From CAZUAQ01 sp964618455 (lineage in GTDB: Bacteria; Planctomycetota; Phycisphaerae; UBA1845; PWPN01), in contig CAZUAQ010000006.1 of the NCBI GenBank assembly GCA_964618455.1, positions 62,001 through 126,000 of the forward strand: DNA of 64,000 bases, read 5' to 3'. The position numbers were made by a program, and so were the translations under genes. Shown here one piece after another: positions 33,338 through 40,522 of this stretch. The stretch's first letter is position 1. The number at the start of each line of letters is the position of its first letter. Under the pieces are notes generated by a model, which searched no databases, was not told the origin of the DNA, and saw only the letters and a list, made by a program, of their open reading frames with translations.

Positions 33338-34803
33338 GTGCCTCCGGCGCATCCAGTGATGCCAACCCCCTGATGAGTCATGAGGTGCCCCCGGCGGAAT
33401 CCCCGGACGCCTTGGTGGATACCAAGATTGTCGGCTGGTACTTCGCGGCGGCGATTTTCTATCTGCTGGTGGCGACACTGGCGGGTTTCCTGTTCTCGAT
33501 GCAGTACCTTCAACATTATCCGCTGGCGGGGATCGAGATCTTCTCGCCCGGGCGATGGCGCATGGTGCACACGCAGGGCGTGGCGTACGGGTTCCTGGCC
33601 AATGCGTTTCTCGGGGCGCTGCACTGGTCGATCCCGCGATTGACTTTTCATCCGGTGCTCAACCGCAAACTGTCGTGGTTCATCTTTTTCGCGTGGCAGT
33701 TCGTTCTTCTGTCAACCGTCGTGGGCCTGTTGCTGGGCGAAGCGCAGGCGTTGGAATGGGGCGAGACGCCGGTCTGGATCGATCCGCTCGCGACGGTCGG
33801 CCTGATTCTCGTGGCCATCAACTTCATGAGTCCGATCTTCAAGACGAAAGGGCCGATGTACGTCACGCTGTGGTACTTCATCGCGGCGTTCGTCTGGACA
33901 GTGCTGGTCTATGCGATGGGGAACTTCTTCGCGGAATACTGGATGAATGGAGCGGCCGCCGGTGCGATCGCGGGGCTGTTCATTCACGACCTCGTGGGCC
34001 TGTTCGTGACGCCTCTGGGCTGGGGGCTGATGTACTACTTCGTGCCGGTGATTCTGAAGAAGCCGATCTGGTCGCACGGACTGTCGCTGGTGGGTTTCTG
34101 GGGGCTGGCGTTCTTCTACCCGTTGAACGGCATTCACCACTTCCTGTACAGCCCGATTCCGATGTTCCTGCAGTACGGCGCGGTGATCGCGACGATCGCG
34201 GTGGAATTCGTCGTAGCAACGGTGGTGATCAACTTCTTCGGCACGCTCCGCCATAAAGGGGACATGCTGCGGACGTCGCTGCCGATCCGCTGGTTCTACA
34301 TCGGCATGGTGTTCTACTTCATCACCTGCCTGCAGTGCGCGTTCCAGGTGACGATGACGTTCCAGAAGATCATTCACTTCACGGACTGGGTCGTCGGTCA
34401 CGCCCACCTGGTGATGTTCGGCGTGTTCAGCTTCTGGCTGCTGGGCATCATGACGTACCTGCTGCCCCGGTTGATGGGGGTGGCGGCGTGGTACAGCCGC
34501 GGACTGGCGGAGTGGCACTTCTGGTTGAGCGGGATCGGCCTGCTGGTGATGTTCGTCGATCTCGTGATCGCGGGGCTGGTGCAGGGCTTTCTGTGGAAGT
34601 CGTTGACGCCATGGGAAGTCTCGCTGGTGCAGTCGTATCCGTTCTGGCTGGTGCGTTCGGTCTCCGGGACGGGGATCATCATCGGCCAGTTCATCTTCGT
34701 GTACAACATCTACTTGACGTACAAGTACGGCGCGAGCAAGCAGGCGGTCGGCGATCTGACGAATGGCGATGCGCCCGAGGGCGCGGCGGCTTCTCCGGCG
34801 TGA
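33334..34803 (+). CDS. ccoN: cbb3-type cytochrome c oxidase subunit I
   Basis: A 489-residue heme-copper oxidase catalytic subunit with about twelve membrane helices. Heme and copper ligands are visible: His in RMVHTQGVAYGF (low-spin heme b), the His pair NGIHHFLYSP (Cu_B), and GHAHLVMFG (high-spin and low-spin heme b3/b). Y-x-x-G-x... and LFIHDLVGLFVTPLGWGLMYYF are typical of the C family. It reduces oxygen with high affinity and pumps protons. ATG 33334 overlaps the cytochrome stop (ATGA), so translation is coupled. Length is normal for CcoN without the extra N-terminal helices of proteobacteria. Confidence 0.94.
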   Translation: MSASGASSDANPLMSHEVPPAESPDALVDTKIVGWYFAAAIFYLLVATLAGFLFSMQYLQHYPLAGIEIFSPGRWRMVHTQGVAYGFLANAFLGALHWSIPRLTFHPVLNRKLSWFIFFAWQFVLLSTVVGLLLGEAQALEWGETPVWIDPLATVGLILVAINFMSPIFKTKGPMYVTLWYFIAAFVWTVLVYAMGNFFAEYWMNGAAAGAIAGLFIHDLVGLFVTPLGWGLMYYFVPVILKKPIWSHGLSLVGFWGLAFFYPLNGIHHFLYSPIPMFLQYGAVIATIAVEFVVATVVINFFGTLRHKGDMLRTSLPIRWFYIGMVFYFITCLQCAFQVTMTFQKIIHFTDWVVGHAHLVMFGVFSFWLLGIMTYLLPRLMGVAAWYSRGLAEWHFWLSGIGLLVMFVDLVIAGLVQGFLWKSLTPWEVSLVQSYPFWLVRSVSGTGIIIGQFIFVYNIYLTYKYGASKQAVGDLTNGDAPEGAAASPA

Positions 34804-34857
34804 TGCGGGAGGAGTGGCGGCGTGTCGAACGTGATTGGGCTTTGAGGTTCAGCGGTT

Positions 34858-35571
34858 ATGTTTGAGTCGAAATCAGGTGTCTTTCTGGTCGCCGGGTTGA
34901 TCTTCTTCGTCTTCGCCTTCCTGGTGATGGGGCTTCTGCCGTGGACCATCTACATGGATGAGCCGGAGGCGTCGGTGGAGGATCTGGCCGCCGAGGGCAT
35001 CCTGCACGAGTTCGTTGACCTGGCGGAGCGGTTCCCGGAGCGATTCAAGGAGTACTACGGCGAGCCGAACGAGGCGGCCCTCGCTGAGGCGCTGCGTCTG
35101 GGCCACAAGGTGTACGTGGGCGAGGGATGCTGGCACTGTCACTCGCAGCAGATCCGGCCGGTGTCCAACGAGAATCTTCGGTGGGGCCCGGAATCGCACG
35201 CCCTGGAGTACCAGAACGAATTGCAGCGGCCGGTGCTGTTCGGAACGCGCCGGGTCGGTCCGGATCTGATCCGCGAGGCGGCCCGCCAGAGTAACGACTG
35301 GCACCTGGCGCACTTCTACAAGCCGACGAACGTGGCGCCAACCTCGGTCATGCCGGAATATCCGTGGTTCTTCGACGATGAGGGTTACCCCAACAAGCGA
35401 GGCATGGCCATCGTGACCTATGTGCAGTGGCTGGGCAGTTGGCTCGACGAGTATCCCTACTATTATGGAGAGGGGCCGGACGGACCGACCGACGACATGG
35501 CGGTCGCGGACGAGAGTGCAAGCGAGACATCCGGGGAATCCGAAGAGGGGGATGCGGAGGTGTCGGAATGA
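34858..35571 (+). CDS. ccoO: cbb3-type cytochrome c oxidase subunit II (monoheme)
   Basis: A 237-residue protein with one N-terminal membrane anchor (residues 8-28) and a monoheme cytochrome c domain with CWHCH at 91-95, plus the Met-ligand loop VAPTSVMPEYPWF. The phrases LGHKVYVGEGCWHCHSQQIRP and FGTRRVGPDL are CcoO hallmarks. It carries electrons to ccoN's heme b. The last ~30 residues are acidic (DESASETSGESEEGD), as in other exported proteins of this window. It starts 54 bp after ccoN and its stop overlaps the next ATG (ATGA). Confidence 0.93.
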   Translation: MFESKSGVFLVAGLIFFVFAFLVMGLLPWTIYMDEPEASVEDLAAEGILHEFVDLAERFPERFKEYYGEPNEAALAEALRLGHKVYVGEGCWHCHSQQIRPVSNENLRWGPESHALEYQNELQRPVLFGTRRVGPDLIREAARQSNDWHLAHFYKPTNVAPTSVMPEYPWFFDDEGYPNKRGMAIVTYVQWLGSWLDEYPYYYGEGPDGPTDDMAVADESASETSGESEEGDAEVSE

Positions 35572-35936
35572 GTGCGATGAATCAAGGTTCCCAGGCAAGT
35601 GGCGAAGGCACGAGAAATGAGCCCGGACCGAAGAACGATCGCCCCTCGCGCACGAAGCACGTGGTGCTGTGGGTTTTCTTCATCATGATCATCTTGCCGG
35701 GCGGGTACGGATTCACCGAGAAGTTCATTCAGTTCGTTCGCACACTGAACACGGAAGAAGGGGGCGGATTCACCATTCTGCCGATCTGCAATTACCTGCT
35801 GATGGCGATGGGATTCGGTTGCCTGCTGGCGTGGGCGACGGCGCACGGCATGTTCCGCGACGTTGAGAAGCCGAAGTACGATATGTTGGAGCGCGAGCGT
35901 TTTCTGGAAGAGAGCGAAGGCCGCCACTGGGATTGA
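35568..35936 (+). CDS. Small membrane protein of the oxidase operon
   Basis: A 122-residue protein with a ~28-residue polar start and two predicted transmembrane helices (about 30-50 and 70-92: KHVVLWVFFIMIILPGG and LPICNYLLMAMGFGCLLAW), ending in a charged cytoplasmic tail. I do not recognise the family. Its stop-start overlap with ccoO and the placement before a 57-aa single-helix protein suggest a small structural or assembly subunit, comparable in position with CcoQ/CcoS of other cbb3 operons. Start ATG 35568; the frame is open upstream only inside ccoO. Confidence 0.72.
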   Translation: MSAMNQGSQASGEGTRNEPGPKNDRPSRTKHVVLWVFFIMIILPGGYGFTEKFIQFVRTLNTEEGGGFTILPICNYLLMAMGFGCLLAWATAHGMFRDVEKPKYDMLERERFLEESEGRHWD

Positions 35937-35945
35937 GGTGCCCCG

Positions 35946-36119
35946 ATGCCGGAATCCGATAAAGAGATCGTGCAGGAAGCCAGGCACGAGAACAAGTATC
36001 ACAGCTACCAGACGCATCACATTCCGTGGTATGTGCGCGTGATGTGGATCAGCTTCTGGATCGGCGCGGTCTGGTACACGATTCGGTACGCGATCCCGAT
36101 GGCCAAGAATTACTTCTGA
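35946..36119 (+). CDS. 57-residue single-helix membrane protein (CcoQ-like position)
   Basis: ATG 35946 to TGA 36117-36119 encodes 57 residues: a His/Tyr-rich polar start (KYHSYQTHHIPWYVR) followed by one hydrophobic, Trp-rich helix (VMWISFWIGAVWYTI). It starts 9 bp after the previous stop in a run of overlapping or near-overlapping genes, which supports translation; GGTG precedes it. cbb3 operons usually encode a ~50-70-residue single-helix subunit (CcoQ/FixQ), and this sits in that place, but its sequence does not resemble proteobacterial CcoQ. The His-rich start could bind a metal or interact with ccoN. Confidence 0.65.
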   Translation: MPESDKEIVQEARHENKYHSYQTHHIPWYVRVMWISFWIGAVWYTIRYAIPMAKNYF

Positions 36120-36175
36120 CCACACGCCCCAGGCGTTTGATCCTTCACCCGATTCAAGCCCTCCCGAGTGCGAGC

Positions 36176-38311
36176 ATGTCCGCTTCCCTCTCGTGCACGT
36201 ACTGCCATCTGCCGATCGCCGGCGTTGCTCCTTCGCCTACGACCACCCATGAATCCGTGTACTGCTGCTACGGCTGTCGGTTTGCGCATGCGGTCGTGCG
36301 GGAGCAAGGTGAGGCCGGTGAAGCGACCTGGATGCTCACGCGTCTCGGGTTCGCCGCCTTTCTCTCCATGGCGGTGATGGTCTTCAGCCTCTATCTCTAC
36401 AGTCAGGAGGTGTACGCGACGGAAGCGGACGCGGCGTCGAAGCTGTCTCAGACGCTGACCGATGTCATGCGCTACCTGTCGCTGCTCTTCGCCACGCCGG
36501 TGTTCTTCATCCTCGGTGTTCCGATTCTCACGTCCGCCGTGGAACAGTGGCGGCAGCGCATCCTGTCGACCGACGCGTTGATCGTGATCGGCGTGGCGGC
36601 GGCGTATGTCTATTCCTACGTGTCGACACTGACCGGGGGACAGGCCACGTACTTCGAGACCGGGTGCATGGTGCTCGTGCTGGTGACGTTCGGGCGCTGG
36701 CTCGAGGCGACGGGGAAACTCCGCGCGACGCGCGCGGTCGAGGCGCTGGATCGGCTGATGCCGGAGAAGGTCGAGATGCGCGTCGGCGAGGCGTGGGAAT
36801 CGCGCGATGCGATGGAAGTTGGCGAAGGGGACGAGGTGCGCGTGAAGGCGGGAGGACGGATTCCGGTGGACGGCCGCGTCATGAAGGGCGGTTCGCAGGT
36901 GGATGAGCAACTGGTGACCGGGGAGTCGGTGCCGGTGCATGTCGCGGTCGGCGATGAGGTGAAGGCGGGGACCTTGAATCTCGACGGGTTGATCGTCATC
37001 CGCGCGACGCGCGTCGGGGAGGCGAGCACGCTGGGCCGATTGCGCAAGCTCCTCCGCGAGGCGCGGCAGAGCCGCAGCCGGTACGAGCGCCTGGCGGACC
37101 GCGTGGTGCGCGTTTTCATCCCCGTCGTGATGGTCCTGGCGGTGATCGGCGGCGCGATCGGCGCGTGGCGTGGCGGAATCGATGACGGCATCATGACCAC
37201 ATTAGCCGTATTGCTGATCGCATGTCCGTGTGCGTTGGGTATCGCCACGCCGACGGCCATCTGGGTCGCGCTGGGGCGGGCGGCTGAGGCGGGCGTCTTG
37301 TGTCGGCGGAGCGACGTGCTGGAATCATTGGCGCGGGTGGAGGTGTTCGCCTTCGACAAGACGGGAACGCTCACCACCGGCGCGCCGGAAGTGGAGCGAT
37401 TCGAGTGTGTTGGTCGCGGGTGGGGCGAAAGCGGAGATAAGGCGACGGATGCCCTTGCGCTGGCTGCGGGACTGGCATCGGGGGTGGACCATGTGTTGTC
37501 GCGAAGCATCACGGACTATGCCGTCACACGGCAGGTGGCGCCGGCGATGTTTGAGCGCGTGACTGCCATTCCCGGTGCAGGCGTGTCGGGCGAGCGTGAT
37601 GGAGTGACGGCGGTCCTGGGCAGCGCCGCACTCATGCGTGAGCGGCGGGTGAGCACGGATGCCGTGCAGGATGAAGAGGGCAAGTCGGATGAAGAGAAGG
37701 TTCAGCCGGTTGTCATGCTGGCGGAGCAGGATCGCCTGTTGGCGGTCTTTCGGTTTCGGGAGCGGATTCGTCCGGAGGCGCGTGACGTGCTGAAGGCTTT
37801 GGAGGCACAGGGTGCGGAGGTCCGAGTCCTGACCGGAGATCACGCGGCGCGCGGGCGGGCGATTGAAAACGAACTGGGCGTGACGACGCTGGCGGAGTGC
37901 ACGCCGGAGCGGAAAGTGGAGGAAATCCGTGGTCTGGCACCGAGCAGACCTGTGGCGATGATCGGCGACGGGATCAACGATGCGCCGGCCCTGGCGGCGG
38001 CGGATGTGGGCGTGGCGATGGGTTGCGGGGCGGACGTGACGCGTGAGTCGGCGGATCTTTGCCTGCTGGGTTCGGATCTGCGCGTGTTGCCCGATCTGCT
38101 GCATCTCGCCCGGCGGACGGTCCGGACGATTCGCGTCAATCTTTTCTGGGCGTTCGCTTACAATGTCGTGGGTATCGGGCTGGCGATGGTCGGCTGGCTG
38201 ACGCCGGTGTTCGCCGCTCTGGCGATGGTGTTGAGCAGCCTTTTCGTCGTGTCCAACTCGCTGCGTCTGGCGGCGGTGAACTTCAGTTCGCATGTGAAGG
38301 CGGAATCGTGA
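36176..38311 (+). CDS. CcoI/CopA-type copper-transporting P-type ATPase
   Basis: A 711-residue P1B-type ATPase. The N-terminal cytosolic cap has CTYC (7-10) and YCCYGC (ending at Cys34), the cysteine-rich domain found on CcoI/FixI. The rest is standard: GESVPV (A domain), the CPC membrane motif at residues 350-352 that binds copper, phosphorylation site DKTGT with Asp394, TGDHAARG and GDGINDAPALAAADVGVAMG. In cbb3 operons this pump provides copper for assembly of the heme-Cu_B centre. ATG 36176 is the start before the metal-binding cap, in a 56-bp gap without a strong ribosome binding site. GTGA at 38308 couples it to the next gene. Confidence 0.93.
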   Translation: MSASLSCTYCHLPIAGVAPSPTTTHESVYCCYGCRFAHAVVREQGEAGEATWMLTRLGFAAFLSMAVMVFSLYLYSQEVYATEADAASKLSQTLTDVMRYLSLLFATPVFFILGVPILTSAVEQWRQRILSTDALIVIGVAAAYVYSYVSTLTGGQATYFETGCMVLVLVTFGRWLEATGKLRATRAVEALDRLMPEKVEMRVGEAWESRDAMEVGEGDEVRVKAGGRIPVDGRVMKGGSQVDEQLVTGESVPVHVAVGDEVKAGTLNLDGLIVIRATRVGEASTLGRLRKLLREARQSRSRYERLADRVVRVFIPVVMVLAVIGGAIGAWRGGIDDGIMTTLAVLLIACPCALGIATPTAIWVALGRAAEAGVLCRRSDVLESLARVEVFAFDKTGTLTTGAPEVERFECVGRGWGESGDKATDALALAAGLASGVDHVLSRSITDYAVTRQVAPAMFERVTAIPGAGVSGERDGVTAVLGSAALMRERRVSTDAVQDEEGKSDEEKVQPVVMLAEQDRLLAVFRFRERIRPEARDVLKALEAQGAEVRVLTGDHAARGRAIENELGVTTLAECTPERKVEEIRGLAPSRPVAMIGDGINDAPALAAADVGVAMGCGADVTRESADLCLLGSDLRVLPDLLHLARRTVRTIRVNLFWAFAYNVVGIGLAMVGWLTPVFAALAMVLSSLFVVSNSLRLAAVNFSSHVKAES

Positions 38312-39051
38312 CGTACTACCTGGCCATTTTTTCAGCGTCATTGCTGGGTTCGGCGCACTGTATCGGCATGTGCGGCGGGCTGGCGGCAGCGCTGGGGGCG
38401 TGCGAACAGCCGCTCGGCTCGGTCGTGTTCCGGCAGGCGGTGTACAGTCTCGGTCGCGTGTTCACGTACGCGTTTCTGGGGGCGCTTGCCGGGGCGGCGG
38501 GACTGGCGGTGTCGGACTATGCCATTCCGGGCATATCGCTGACGATCCCGCAGGTCTTCTCGCTGCTGGCGGGGGTGATCATGGTCGGGGTCGGTTTAAG
38601 CGTTCTCGGCGTGTGGCCCAAGCTTCGTCACGGGCAGAAGGTGGCGGGGGCCCAATCGTCGTCGCCTCACCTGCTGACACCGGCGTTTCATCACTTTCTG
38701 AACACGCGATCGACATGGGGCGCGTTCACCGCCGGGTTGGCGACGGGGTTCCTGCCATGCGGTTTCGTGTATGCTTTCTTGCCGTTGGCGTTGGCATCCG
38801 GAGACGTGGGGCGCGGGATGGCGATCATGACGCTGTTCGGCTTGGGGACGGTTCCCGCCATGATGGTGGTCGGGTGTGGAAGCCGATTGGTCAGTCATGC
38901 GGTGCGGGGACAGATTCTTCGCGTCTCGGCGGTGCTGCTGCTGGGCATGGGGGCGGTGACCCTCTGGCGGGGGTGGCCGACCGATTCGAAATCCTGCTGC
39001 GACGATGCATCGCATCTGCCTATCGTCTCTCATCTGGATGTTGCGGAATGA
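38308..39051 (+). CDS. TauE/SafE-like polytopic membrane protein (oxidase-linked)
   Basis: A 247-residue membrane protein of about six to seven helices. The opening LAIFSASLLGSAHCIGMCGG is typical of the short SafE-type proteins next to cbb3 oxidase and CcoI genes. The H-C-I-G-M-C-G segment is similar to cytochrome-biogenesis/copper-handling proteins (the DsbD-like H/C pattern). FLPCGFVYAFLPLALASG also has a Cys-Pro-Cys-like turn. It probably helps metal or thiol handling during oxidase assembly; sulfite export is not implied. The GTG start overlaps the ATPase stop by four bases. Confidence 0.8.
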   Translation: MTYYLAIFSASLLGSAHCIGMCGGLAAALGACEQPLGSVVFRQAVYSLGRVFTYAFLGALAGAAGLAVSDYAIPGISLTIPQVFSLLAGVIMVGVGLSVLGVWPKLRHGQKVAGAQSSSPHLLTPAFHHFLNTRSTWGAFTAGLATGFLPCGFVYAFLPLALASGDVGRGMAIMTLFGLGTVPAMMVVGCGSRLVSHAVRGQILRVSAVLLLGMGAVTLWRGWPTDSKSCCDDASHLPIVSHLDVAE

Positions 39052-39115
39052 CGACAATCCAAGGCGATCGAGGCCCCGCGTTTCATGAGGAAATTGCATC
39101 TGGTGAGAATGACGA

Positions 39116-39619
39116 ATGATGCGTGAAGTAAATTTCCGTTTCCTGGTGGACGTGATCCTGTTCATTGCGTTCCTGGCATTGCTGTGGACGCAGTCACTGA
39201 CGACGTTCATCTTTCCAAGCGGCACGGAAGCCGACGGCTGGATCCTCTGGGGTCTGACGTACGACGAATGGACGATGGTGTCTTTCGGATGCCTGGTGGT
39301 GTTCACGATTGGCGTGCTCGTCCACCTGATCCTGCAATGGCGATGGGTCTGCAATTTCATCAGCACGCGGATGGTGCCGCGGAAGGACGGCGAACGCGTG
39401 ATCCTGCCGGATGGCATCAAGACGCTTTATGGCGTGGGTACGTTAATTGCGGTACTGACCACGCTGGGGATGCTGCTCGCCGTGGCGGAGATCATGATTC
39501 AGGAGCCGTCCGAAGAAGCCTCTTCCGTCGAGGTGTCCCCCGGTTCGTCCGTCTCTTCCGGCGCATCGTTCTCGGACTTCTTCAGTTCCTCGTCCCAATT
39601 CACCTCTTCGAGTTCCTGA
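39116..39619 (+). CDS. Small membrane protein (DUF4405-like), last gene of the oxidase operon
   Basis: A 167-residue protein with three hydrophobic helices (about 9-27, 55-80 and 101-123) and a Ser-rich, acidic tail of ~40 residues. VDVILFIAFLALLWTQSLTTFIFP and LIL..RWVCNFI resemble DUF4405 membrane proteins, which often bear His heme ligands; here the helices have few His, so the call is tentative. Its last 121 bp (39499-39619) lie on the opposite strand to the 3' end of the pseudoprotease gene. The Ser-rich tail is encoded exactly in this overlap, so the tail may have arisen by run-on into the neighbour. ATG 39116 or 39119. Confidence 0.6.
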   Translation: MMREVNFRFLVDVILFIAFLALLWTQSLTTFIFPSGTEADGWILWGLTYDEWTMVSFGCLVVFTIGVLVHLILQWRWVCNFISTRMVPRKDGERVILPDGIKTLYGVGTLIAVLTTLGMLLAVAEIMIQEPSEEASSVEVSPGSSVSSGASFSDFFSSSSQFTSSSS

Positions 39620-40518
39620 AGTCCGCCGTTGACTTCGGATTCTCCAGACCCATTTTCCTCAGCGGTCGAAGTCGCGGAAACCTCTTGCGACGCGGACTTG
39701 AGTTCCACCTTGGCCCGTTCGGTGGCCTGGATGACGTTATCGATCGGCAGGATCAGGCCCGACGCCAGCGTCTGGAGCTCCTCGCGCCCACCGATGGCCG
39801 CGGCGAAGTCGCCCCCGATGTCGTCGAGATCGGGCAGCTGCATCACGGAGAACCCGAGAATCTTTCCCTTGGCCGAGTATACGGGAAGGCCGATGCCCTC
39901 ACCCGCGTCACCGGACAGTTTGTAGAGTTTCCGCGGTTTGGCGATGATCCCCGCCACGCGACCCTCGCCGACCACGGGGACGTGATCGAAATACCGCCCG
40001 AGACGGCGAACGCTGAGCACCCGGTCGCCTACCTGAGGATCGGCCTTGTTTTGCAGATCCACGTGCGGGTAGGGAGCGTCCCTGGGATCCTTCAGGCGGA
40101 GCCACGCCAGGTCGAGTTCGCTGTCGCGAGCGATGAACTCGGCATCGACACCGACCCGATCGTCGCCGATGAGTACCTTGATCTCCTTGACCTTGGAGGA
40201 GATGCCGGACGCCCGGCCCTGGTACATGATCTGAAAGACGCGCTCGATGTCCCCCATCTTGATATTCGACGCCATGATCATGCCCTTCGGGTCGACAATG
40301 ACGCCGGTGGTTTCCTGCTCTTTCTCCTGCTCGCCCTGCGGGGCGGTCAGCGTCAGGACGTACTTGATGGTCACCAGCGACGGGGATTTCGCCCCGAGCA
40401 TCCGTGCGTAGGCAGGATCGTCAGCCGCTTGAACGGAAGTGGTGATCAGCAGGCTGAGCAGCAGAGCCGACCCGACACGGAGACAGGGATTCGCGGGTGA
40501 AGGTACTCGAGTATGCAT
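39499..40518 (-). CDS. Inactive trypsin-like protease (pseudoprotease), exported
   Basis: A 339-residue exported protein (signal peptide ending near SVQAADD) with an HtrA-like trypsin fold that has lost catalysis. Where the neighbour has TNQHV, this has ASNIK (His replaced by Ile). Where it has GNSGGP, this has EGIGLP (Ser replaced by Ile); the middle Asp (SELDLAWLRL) stays. There is no PDZ domain. It ends with a ~45-residue acidic tail. It lies 4 bp downstream of the active four-PDZ protease and its ribosome binding site is inside that gene, so the two are translated together; a regulatory or scaffold role for the partner is an inference. Confidence 0.72.
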   Translation of the reverse strand: MHTRVPSPANPCLRVGSALLLSLLITTSVQAADDPAYARMLGAKSPSLVTIKYVLTLTAPQGEQEKEQETTGVIVDPKGMIMASNIKMGDIERVFQIMYQGRASGISSKVKEIKVLIGDDRVGVDAEFIARDSELDLAWLRLKDPRDAPYPHVDLQNKADPQVGDRVLSVRRLGRYFDHVPVVGEGRVAGIIAKPRKLYKLSGDAGEGIGLPVYSAKGKILGFSVMQLPDLDDIGGDFAAAIGGREELQTLASGLILPIDNVIQATERAKVELKSASQEVSATSTAEENGSGESEVNGGLQELEEVNWDEELKKSENDAPEETDEPGDTSTEEASSDGS

Positions 40519-40522
40519 GGGA

